Source: Antedon mediterranea
Taxonomy: Eukaryota > Echinodermata > Crinoidea > Comatulida > Antedonidae
NCBI RefSeq assembly: GCF_964355755.1
Contig: NC_092671.1
Coordinates: forward strand, 22,348,001 to 22,396,569
Direction of reading: 5' to 3'
Length of the DNA: 48,569 nt
Shown here one piece after another: positions 13,801-21,298 of this stretch. Within the stretch, counting starts at the first letter, position 1. Each line of letters starts with the position of its first letter. The notes below the pieces were generated by a model. It had not been told where the DNA came from and did no database searches. It was given only the letters and a program-made list of their open reading frames with translations. The translations under genes were made by a program, and so were the position numbers.

Positions 13801-16800
13801 ATCCTGATGTGGCATACACTTTCATATCTAACATCATCCACCAGATAACTGCATGCATGTTTTTTTTTTGTTTAGTAGTTTATAGAATGTGTTTGTGTGT
13901 TTATTTTTGTTAATTTAATCTATGCTAATCACTCAGATTCAAATCCTGATGTGGCATACACTTTCATATTAACATCATCCACCAGATAACTGCATGCATG
14001 TTTTTTTTGTTTAGTAGTTTATAGAATGTGTTAATCCATGCTAATCACTAAAATCTATTTCTTTTATAGAATGCTATCATAGCTCAGCTGGTAGAGCATC
14101 GGCACTATTGTCGAAAGTCTCAGGTTCAAATCCTGATGTGGCATACACTTTCATATTAACATCATCTACCAGATAACTGCATGCATCTTTTATTTTGTTT
14201 AGTAGTTTATAGAATGTGTTTGTGTGTTTATTTTACTTTAATTTAATCTATGCTAATCACTCAGATTTTATTCCTGATGTGGCATACACTTTCATTAACA
14301 TCATCTACCAGATAACTGCATGCATGTTTATTTATTTAGTAGTTTATAGAATGTTTTTGAGTTTTTTTTTAATTTTAATTTGATCTATGCTAATTTTTCA
14401 GATTCAAATCCTGATGTGGCATATACTTTCATATTAACATCATCCACCAGATAACTGCATGCATGTTTATTTATTTAGTAGTTTATAGAATGTGTTTGAG
14501 TTTTTTTTAAATTTTAATTTGATCTATGCTAATTTTTCAGATTCAAATCCTGATGTGGCATACACTTTCATATCTAACGTCATCCACCAGATAACTGCAT
14601 GCATGTTGTTTTTTTGTTTAGTAGTTTATAGAATGTGTTTGTGTGTTTATTTTATTTAATTTAATCTATGCTAATCACTCGGATTCAAATCCTGATGTGG
14701 CATACACTTTCATATTAACATCATCCACCAGATTACTGCATGCATGTTTTTTGTTTAATAATTTATAGAATGTGTTAATCCATGCTAATCACTAAAATCT
14801 ATTTCTTTTATAGAATACTATCATAGCTCAGCTGGTAGAGCATCAGCACTCTTGTCAGGGGTCTTGGGTTCAATTAAATCCTGATGTGGCATACACTTTC
14901 ATATTAACATCATCCACCAGAAAACTGCATGCATGTTTATTTGTTTAGTAGTTTATAGAATGTGTTTGTGTGTTTATTTTTGTTAATTTAATCTATGCTA
15001 ATCACTCAGATTCAAATCCTGATGTGGCATACACTTTCATATTAACATCATCCACCAGATAACTGCATGCATGTTTTTTTTGTTTAGTAGTTTATAGAAT
15101 GTGTTAATCCATGCTATTCACTAAAATCTATTTCTTTTATAGAATGCTATCATAGCTCAGCTGGTAGAGCATCGGCACTCTTGTCGAAGGTCTCGGATTC
15201 AAATCCTGATGTGGCATACACTTTCATATTAACATCATCCACCAGATAACTGCATGCATGTTTTTTTTTTGTTTAGTAGTTTATAGAATGTGTTTGTGTG
15301 TTTATTTTACTTCAATTTAATCTATGCTAATCACTCAGATTTTATTCCTGATGTGGCATACACTTTCATTAACATCATCTACCAGATAACTGCATGCATG
15401 TTTATTTATTTAGTAGTTTATAGAATGTGTTTGAGTTTTTTTTAAATTTTAATTTGATCTATGCTAATTTTTCAGATTCAAATCCTGATGTGGCATACAC
15501 TTTCATATTAACATCATCTACCAGATAACTGCATGCATCTTTTATTTTGTTTAGTAGTTTATAGAATATGTTAATCCATGCTAATCACTAAAATCTATTT
15601 CTTGTATAGAATGCTAACATAGCTCAGCTGGTAGAGCATCGGCACTATTGTCGAAAGTCTCAGGTTCAAATCCTGATGTGGCATACACTTTCATATTAAC
15701 ATCATCTACCAGATAACTGCATGCATCTTTTATTTTGTTTAGTAGTTTATAGAATGTGTTTGTGTGTTTATTTTACTTTAATTTAATCTATGCTAATCAC
15801 TCAGATTTTATTCCTGATGTGGCATACACTTTCATTAACATCATCTACCAGATAACTGCATGCATGTTTATTTATTTAGTAGTTTATAGAATGTTTTTGA
15901 GTTTTTTTTTTATTTTAATTTGATCTATGCTAATTTTTCAGATTCAAATCCTGATGTGGCATATACTTTCATATTAACATCATCCACCAGATAACTGCAT
16001 GCATGTTTATTTATTTAGTAGTTTATAGAATGTGTTTGAGTTTTTTTTAAATTTTAATTTGATCTATGCTAATTTTTCAGATTCAAATCCTGATGTGGCA
16101 TACACTTTCATATCTAACGTCATCCACCAGATAACTGCATGCATGTTGTTTTTTTGTTTAGTAGTTTATAGAATGTGTTTGTGTGTTTATTTTATTTAAT
16201 TTAATCTATGCTAATCACTCGGATTCAAATCCTGATGTGGCATACACTTTCATATTAACATCATCCACCAGATTACTGCATGCATGTTTTTTGTTTAATA
16301 ATTTATAGAATGTGTTAATCCATGCTAATCACTAAAATCTATTTCTTTTATAGAATACTATCATAGCTCAGCTGGTAGAGCATCAGCACTCTTGTCAGGG
16401 GTCTTGGGTTCAATTAAATCCTGATGTGGCATACACTTTCATATTAACATCATCCACCAGAAAACCGCATGCATGTTTATTTGTTTAGTAGTTTATAGAA
16501 TGTGTTTGTGTGTTTATTTTTGTTAATTTAATCTATGCTAATCACTCAGATTCAAATCCTGATGTGGCATACACTTTCATATTAACATCATCCACCAGAT
16601 AACTGCATGCATGTTTTTTTTGTTTAGTAGTTTATAGAATGTGTTAATCCATGCTATTCACTAAAATCTATTTCTTTTATAGAATGCTATCATAGCTCAG
16701 CTGGTAGAGCATCGGCACTCTTGTCGAAGGTCTCGGGTTCAAATCCTGATGTGGCATACACTTTCATATTAACATCATCCACCAGATAACTGCATGCATG

Positions 16801-19800
16801 TTTTTTTTTTGTTTAGTAGTTTATAGAATGTGTTTGTGTGTTTATTTTATTTTACTTTAATTTAATCTATGCTAATCACTCAGATTTTATTCCTGATGTG
16901 GCATACACTTTCATTAACATCATCTACCAGATAACTGCATGCATGTTTATTTATTTAGTAGTTTATAGAATGTGTTTGAGTTTTTTTTTTATTTTAATTT
17001 GATCTATGCTAATTTTTCAGATTCAAATCCTGATGTGGCATACACTTTCATATTAACATCATCTACCAGATAACTGCATGCATCTTTTATTTTGTTTAGT
17101 AGTTTATAGAATATGTTAATCCATGCTAATCACTAAAATCTATTTCTTGTATAGAATGCTAACATAGCTCAGCTGGTAGAGCATCGGCACTCTAGTCGAA
17201 GGTCTCCGGTTCAAATCCTGATGTGGCATACACTTTCATTTTTATTTTGTTTTAGTAGTTTATAGAATGCTTTTTTCAATACTAATTAGTCATCAAATCC
17301 TGAATATTAACATCCACCTGACATGCACATGTTTATTTCTTTTATTTCATTTTATTTTTAATTTGTGCTGATCATAAAAATCTATTTCTTTTAGAAAATG
17401 CTATTGGTAAGAAATCCATATTTTATGGGTTTTTTTTCGGTCTTGCTCCTTCACTTATACAAATCTACTGATGTATAAGTTTGATTCAACAGATTTTTAG
17501 TACTAAAGTGGTTCCTCAACCAAATTTAGTTTTTATTAAAAAAACTGTTTATCAAACTTTCAGAAAGGATAAAAAACGGGGAGAATATGGAAAACCCATC
17601 TAAGCGGTTCCTCCGCATTCATATTATGCTACTTCTGGCCATGAATAATGGTTGTAGGACTGGTGTTCTGGCGAATGCTACTTTGGAGCAGTATTATAAA
17701 AGAACAGCAGCCACAAATGGCATGTCAGTTATGAAAGTGAGTACAATATACATTTTTTAATGTATTCTTGAATATATGAATTAACAGTTTACATGTTTTG
17801 GTTGTTGTACACAGTTTAAGTTGTTCAGTGGGCTATCATTACACAAATCAACAGCTACAGAAATATGATGAAGTCGATGAAGTAAGCTACAGAACAGTAA
17901 GAGTATTGTGAATTATAAAACATCATTAGCAACCAATTTTGTTATGTTGTCTATATGTTATATGTTAATAATCATTAAGTGATTTTGCAGGTTTCAAAGC
18001 ATAAAACATCTTGTAAATTTGGTGCAGCAAATTTAGTGATAACTGAAGAGCTGGCTGAATTAATAGAGATTTACATAAAGTACTGTAGGCCAATACAATC
18101 GGCAACCGACCACCTGTTCCTGAGTTGCACAGGGGCATCAATTAGATGCGCTCAGGAAATGACCCGCCACTGGGCGGAAGTAACACACAGCACCAGGCCC
18201 ATCAATCCCACCAATTTAAGAAAGGCAGCAGCCACTCTAGTATGTGATTGTTTTACCTTAGTTAAACATAGTTAAGCTTTATTACATTTTTTTTCCTCAC
18301 ATTATTGATTGTCTCCATCCCCGAAAGCTCGACTAAGAAATACCGGAATGGTGTCCGGCGGGGGATAGTTTATTACCATTATTTAAGGTCCTATGTAAAG
18401 CACCTAGAGGGGTCAGTGATCCATTAGGCGCTATATAAATACTGTTTATTATTATTATTATTATTATTGTTACTTAAATTGCTTTAAACCTATCAATAGA
18501 TGAGAAATATTATTTTCAAGTGATAAACCATGTTTTGGGAATTATGTGGGACACAATTTGTAAGTGTAGAATAATTCATTACATATTACCTTCTCTTTAA
18601 ATAATTTCATCAGTCCTGGGGTCACTGCGACGAAAGGGAAAGAGTTGTGGTTGCTGACCATATGGCCCACAAATTATCAACGCAAGAGGCGTACTATAAG
18701 GCCACGCAGTCCCGGGAGACGGCTGTAAGAGCCCACAATCTTATAGCTGCAAACCGTCAACTCGGGAGAAGTGGGGTAAGATTTAATTTCTGTCTAAAAT
18801 GTTTGTATCCCGAAAGATGTTTATTTTGTATTGAAACATAACATAATATAAAGAATATATCTAACACTTTAATAATTAGCAATCAACAAGAAAACAAACA
18901 TTGCATCTATTAACTAAAATTTTACTTTACTTTTTTTAATGTGCTATGTACACTCTTTCAGAATATAAATGAAACTGCTGATGTCCAGGTAAGGATGGTC
19001 ATTACTTTCATATAAAAAACAAAAGAATGCAAACTGTATAATTTATGTGTTTTATAAATGCTGTATAACTACCAATTAAAGGAAAACAATTTCGCATCTT
19101 AAATCATTTTAATGTTAAGCTTTTATTATCCCAAATGCAATACATACTTCACTTTAAGGTATATCTTTTCTAGGTTGCATTTTCAAGTGTGGAGGACACC
19201 ATAGATGAAATGCTGGTAAGATACAATTTTCACATAAATATATATTTTTCCAGTGTCCATTTATTTACAGGACTGAATTCTATGTAATCATTATTATTAT
19301 CTTGTATACCTCTTTACGAATAATGAAACAAGTAATGGTATTATGTACAATATTATTTTACATTCACCAGGAAATTTCTCAAGCACATGCGAATGAAGCG
19401 CCATCATCTGTAAGTATTCAATAATTGTTAATAAGGACACATTTGTAAAGCATCAAACTAATATTGCCAGACCACACTCTTTTTAATTGGTACTGCAATA
19501 TATGGTCAACGTTGATGTAGTATTTTTAAACAATTTGTATGAGTACTGTACATTATCGTTTTAGTACTGCAGTATGATTCCTTGGGTGATGGTAGGATTT
19601 TGAGTCTCCCAATATATTGCACTAATGTTTTTACCAGATCAGCAAAGTTTCCTGGTATATTTTGCTTTACTGTACTTGTTTAATTAGTTTTTATTTCAGG
19701 TCAGCAAAATGTCCCTTGTACTTGTATGGACATTCTTTAACTGTTTTTATCAGGTCTTGGTATCTCAAAAAACAGGAAAATGTTTACTTTTTAAATTTGC

Positions 19801-21270
19801 ACATTACTCTTTGTATTCTCTAGTTTGTATGCTTAGTTAATTTATTTATACAAACTAATTTGAGGCCTCCCCAAGATAACTTCTGTAGTTTCTAAAGTAA
19901 TTGTTCAAATCCTCACTTTGCAGTTGTATACTGTTTAAATGTAGTAGTTTTCAGAATGATTTTTCCATACTAAATATCAACATCTTCTTCTGTTATAGAA
20001 TGCTATCATAGCTCAGTTGGTAGCTTAGTAGTTTATAGAATGTGTTTGTGTGTTTGTTTTATTTTAGTTTAATCTATGCTAATTTTTCAGATTCAAATCC
20101 TGATGTGGCATACACCTTCATATTAACATCATCCACCAGATAACTGCATGCACGTTTTTTGTTTGTTTAGTGGTTTATAGAATGTGTTAATCCATGCTAA
20201 TCACTAAAATCTATTTCTTTTATAGGATGCTATCATAGCTCAGCTTGTAGAGTATCGGCATTCTGGTCTCGGGTTCAAATCCTGATGTGCCATACACTTT
20301 CATATTAACATCATCCACCAGATAACTGCATGCACGTTTTTTGTTTGTTTAGTGGTTTATAGAATGTGTTAATCCATGCTAATCACTAAAATCTATTTCT
20401 TTTATAGGATGCTATCATAGCTCAGCTGGTAGAGCATCGACACTCTTGTCTCGGGTTCAAATCCTGATGTGGCATACACTTTTATTTTAACATCAACCAC
20501 CAAATAACTGCATGCATTTTTAGTTTTGTGTAGTACTGAGTTTATAGAATGTGTTTATTTTATTTTAATTTAATCTATGCTAATCACCCATAATCAAATC
20601 CATATGTGGCATACAATTTCATATTAACATCATCCACCAGATAATCTTACAAGCACTTTAATTACTCCTGGTATTATTGTCATTATTATTGTTATCTAAA
20701 ACATCAATACAATTCTCATTTGAAATACTAAAGTACATTTTCTGTAAAACTTATTTCACCTATTAATTTGACTTTATTATTTTTCTACTTTCAATATAAC
20801 TAGTCTGTAAGCCATCCACTAAGCAAACATGGCCCAAAGTCGAAATTCGACAACCAAGACGTTATGGACGCTGTATTTAAATTGTTTGGCAGACAAATAG
20901 AAGAGGGTCATGTGCCAAAAAGAACAGTATGTTTAATGTTTATGTATTATCTATTTAATTGTAATAATCACCATCACATTATTAAATACAATTTTTATTT
21001 TTTTTTGTAGGCAAGAGAAGTCTATAACAAAAATCCAGTTCTCCATTACTATGAATTTCAACAGTTATATGACAAAATGAGGAGGATGTATCCAAAGGTA
21101 GGTTTATGTTTTTAATTTCAGTGGCATGCAGTAGCAAGAAATTATTTAAAAGCATTGCAAGTTTTCTATAGAACTATGAAGATTTGCCTGTCTTCTTTCA
21201 AAGTAAGTGAAATACAGTGCTATCATACATAAATTAATTATACATGTTTATTTATTATTTACAGAAATAG
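4823..21270 (+). CDS. Gene 1: C2H2 zinc-finger tyrosine-recombinase-like protein, about 670 aa, 21 exons
   Basis: Exons fit by GT-AG sites and phase: 4823-4846, 5301-5347, 5649-5678, 6162-6368, 6557-6586, 6780-6804, 7128-7255, 7596-7719, 10894-10948, 11323-11470, 11784-11998, 12101-12172, 17564-17736, 17991-18239, 18614-18775, 18962-18988, 19174-19215, 19371-19409, 20804-20926, 21011-21097, 21265-21270. They sum to 2013 bases, an intact frame ending in TAG. The start ATG (CAAAATGG) follows a splice acceptor at 4811, so a 5' non-coding exon is likely. Layout: acidic region about 36-105; zinc fingers 128-146 and 181-202; helical core-binding-like region about 222-370; catalytic domain about 380-540 with R400, K431, R503, H528 and Y537; C-terminal tail with no recognised domain. 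Known of the superfamily: these residues cut and rejoin DNA through a 3'-phosphotyrosine. Inferred: a Crypton-type recombinase, active or domesticated. Weakest point: the exon-8 acceptor at 7595, which lacks a pyrimidine tract. Intron density argues for a long-resident gene. Confidence 0.78.
5649..5678 (+). CDS. Gene 1 exon 3 with tandem NAGNAG acceptor
   Basis: The acceptor reads TAGTAG at 5646-5651, so splicing can start the exon at 5649 or 5652. Both keep the frame (upstream exon phase 2) and differ by one serine codon. The exon encodes a short acidic/polar stretch (KEDYMSDKV) and ends at a strong GTAAGT donor. Confidence 0.6.
6162..6368 (+). CDS. Gene 1 exon 4: Glu-rich acidic domain
   Basis: Sixty-nine codons, mostly Glu with some Asp, Lys, Asn and Met, in the frame joined to exons 3 and 5 through phase 2 on both sides. 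The start of the exon reads SEDGEFEKKENKEEEN. Low complexity arises from GAG/GAA repeats, so its length is probably variable between alleles. The overlapping open frames on the other strand (Leu- or Ser-rich) and the Arg/Lys-rich frame on this strand are shadows of the same purine-rich repeat. Confidence 0.7.
7128..7255 (+). CDS. Gene 1 exon 7: first C2H2 zinc finger
   Basis: Encodes C-x2-C-x9-H-x4-H (CILCGRISKYLASHLEKAH, residues about 128-146), followed by a basic helix (REIIKNMVADARKR). The acceptor is CCTACAG and the donor GTGAGT; the exon leaves in phase 2. The spacing is slightly unusual (nine residues between Cys and His pairs), as often seen in zinc fingers attached to transposases. 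Confidence 0.75.
7596..7719 (+). CDS. Gene 1 exon 8: second C2H2 zinc finger
   Basis: Encodes C-x4-C-x10-H-x4-H (CSVPGCWAKNLARYDMHLQRKH, cut here to its key residues C181, C186, H197 and H202), preceded by a Lys run encoded by ten consecutive A. The donor GTAAGT at 7720 is strong. The acceptor is uncertain: only AG at 7595 gives an open frame from exon 7, because the better-looking AG at 7603 leads straight to a TAA. The zinc-finger frame itself is clear. Confidence 0.65.
7794..7805 (+). CDS. Possible alternative terminal exon of gene 1
   Basis: A good acceptor (TTTTATTTCAG, ending 7793) lies 74 bases after exon 8 and is in phase. It would add Asn-Lys-Lys and then stop at TAG 7803-7805. Splicing to it instead of to 10894 would give a roughly 208-residue zinc-finger-only protein with no recombinase domain. 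No AATAAA is obvious immediately downstream, so this stays a possibility. Confidence 0.3.
   Translation, partial: NKK
7975..10760. repeat. tRNA-like intronic satellite, array 1 (intron 8 of gene 1)
   Basis: Tandem monomers of about 125-145 bases (GATTCAAATCCTGATGTGG ... AGATAACTGCATGCATG ... TAGTTTATAGAATGTG). Some are longer and contain a complete tRNA-like head. Full heads are at 8736-8806, 9198-9268 and 9661-9731, 462-463 bases apart, so this part is a higher-order repeat. A head at 10541-10589 is cut off before the B box. The array lies wholly between exons 8 and 9 of gene 1. The two small open frames at 9310 and 9773 are identical repeat-derived frames, not genes. Confidence 0.92.
8736..8806 (+). 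pseudogene. tRNA-like element (representative copy)
   Basis: Box A TAGCTCAGCTGG fits the eukaryotic pol III consensus and box B GGTTCAAATCC fits GWTCRANNC. The D arm (GCTC/GAGC) and the T arm (TCGGG/CCTGA) pair. The acceptor stem pairs only for its outer five positions, including G-U. The anticodon stem is displaced (CGGC/GTCG round a six-base loop), so no anticodon can be read with confidence. There is no T-run immediately downstream to stop pol III. Best read as a tRNA-derived, SINE-head-like sequence, not a functional tRNA. Confidence 0.7.
10894..12172 (+). CDS. Gene 1 exons 9-12: core-binding-like helical region
   Basis: Four exons (10894-10948, 11323-11470, 11784-11998, 12101-12172) whose phases 1, 2, 1, 1 join without a break. 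They encode a Lys/Glu-rich helical segment, including MSRFKAYMLETLKIPAKHAA, AGSTLRHYLCSFVKILEY and KGLSKALRKRISEEKAKKHE. Its position just before the catalytic domain, and the pattern around LRHYLCSFVKILEYI, resemble the SAM-like N-terminal DNA-binding domain of tyrosine recombinases. That assignment is by position and pattern only. Confidence 0.6.
12718..17390. repeat. tRNA-like intronic satellite, array 2 (intron 12 of gene 1)
   Basis: Same family as 7975-10760. tRNA-like heads are at 12848-12918, 13150-13220, 13744-13814, 14073-14143, 14817-14891, 15146-15216, 15613-15683, 16357-16431, 16686-16756 and 17158-17228. The series from 14073 and the series from 15613 are copies of each other shifted by about 1,540 bases (14817/16357, 15146/16686, 15613/17158), so a 1.54-kb block has been duplicated. 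The last 150 bases are degenerate. The intron holding it is 5.4 kb, nearly all satellite. Confidence 0.92.
17395..17406 (+). CDS. Candidate 12-base microexon of gene 1 at the array edge
   Basis: TTCTTTTAG precedes AAAATGCTATTG, which is followed by GTAAGA. Between exon 12 (phase 1) and exon 13 it would add four residues (Asn-Ala-Ile and one Glu) without changing frame, extending a predicted helix ending ..SIVENAIERIKNG. The acceptor and first bases closely match the tRNA-like monomer junction (TTTCTTTTATAG/AATGCTAT), so it may be an exonised satellite edge, or the source of that part of the satellite. Confidence 0.4.
17564..17736 (+). CDS. Gene 1 exon 13: recombinase box I (catalytic Arg)
   Basis: Encodes RFLRIHIMLLLAMNNGCRTG followed by VLANATLEQYY. 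The motif N-G-C-R-T-G-V-L matches the G-x-R-x-x-x-L of tyrosine-recombinase box I, placing the first catalytic arginine at about residue 400. The acceptor ACTTTCAG and the phase (1 to 0) fit its neighbours. Confidence 0.75.
17991..18239 (+). CDS. Gene 1 exon 14: catalytic Lys hairpin and box II Arg
   Basis: Opens with VSKHKTSCKFGAANLVI. The K-H-K-T turn corresponds to the beta2-beta3 lysine (K431). It is followed by a Y-x4-R-P segment, DHLFLSCTG, and ends with NPTNLRKAAATL. The NLR arginine (R503) sits in the H-x-x-R box II, where the usual histidine is threonine (T500). I recall very similar H-K-T ... L-R ... A-T arrangements in uncharacterised proteins of marine invertebrates and fish. Confidence 0.75.
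18306..18469 (+). mobile_element. SINE fragment with (ATT)n tail
   Basis: Lies inside gene 1 intron 14. The 3' part (AAAGCACCTAGAGG ... AGGCGCTATATAAATACTG) followed by an (ATT) run is the characteristic tail of SINEs widespread in marine invertebrates (from memory). The 5' part (CCGAAAGCTCGACTAAG, CCGGAATGG) is not a recognisable tRNA, so this is probably a 5'-truncated or diverged copy in the same orientation as the gene. Confidence 0.6.
18614..18775 (+). CDS. Gene 1 exon 15: box III His and nucleophilic Tyr
   Basis: Encodes RERVVVADHMAHKLSTQEAY followed by the tyrosine nucleophile. H528 and Y537 are nine residues apart, as in the L-G-H-x8-Y pattern of XerD. Two adjacent tyrosines are present; spacing favours the second. 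The following SRETAVRAHNLIAANRQL is a basic helix like the C-terminal helix of the superfamily. Confidence 0.78.
18962..19409 (+). CDS. Gene 1 exons 16-18: short linker exons
   Basis: Three phase-0 exons of 27, 42 and 39 bases (18962-18988, 19174-19215, 19371-19409) with GTAAGG, GTAAGA and GTAAGT donors. They encode NINETADVQ, VAFSSVEDTIDEML and EISQAHANEAPSS, an acidic, probably flexible linker. All are multiples of three, so any may be skipped without a frameshift. This is a natural site for isoform variation. Confidence 0.6.
19905..20645. repeat. tRNA-like intronic satellite, array 3 (intron 18 of gene 1)
   Basis: Third, shorter array of the same family, in the intron between exons 18 and 19. 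Heads are at 20002-20024 (broken off inside the D arm), 20229-20292 and 20411-20474. The last two lack seven or eight bases of the anticodon region, so they form a distinct subfamily. Confidence 0.88.
20804..21270 (+). CDS. Gene 1 exons 19-21: C-terminal domain and stop
   Basis: Exons 20804-20926, 21011-21097 and 21265-21270, all phase 0. They encode a basic tail including DNQDVMDAVFKLFGRQIEEG and VLHYYEFQQLYDKMRRMYPK, then a final Lys and TAG. I do not recognise a named domain; the tail is helical and Lys/Arg-rich. The last exon contributes only one residue before the stop. Confidence 0.6.
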
Positions 21271-21292
21271 ATCGTCGGGGAAAATATCACTA

Positions 21293-21298
21293 AATAAA
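21293..21298 (+). terminator. Poly(A) signal of gene 1
   Basis: AATAAA lies 23 bases after the TAG at 21268-21270. The 82-bp satellite begins at once after it (AAACTG ...), so the mature 3' end probably falls in the first monomer. Confidence 0.65.

Noticed and set aside
17846-17872. 27-base exon (LQKYDEVDE) between gene 1 exons 13 and 14
   Set aside because: Splice sites and phase are possible, but direct joining gives MKVSKHKT, which fits the lysine hairpin of the recombinase better. At most an optional exon.
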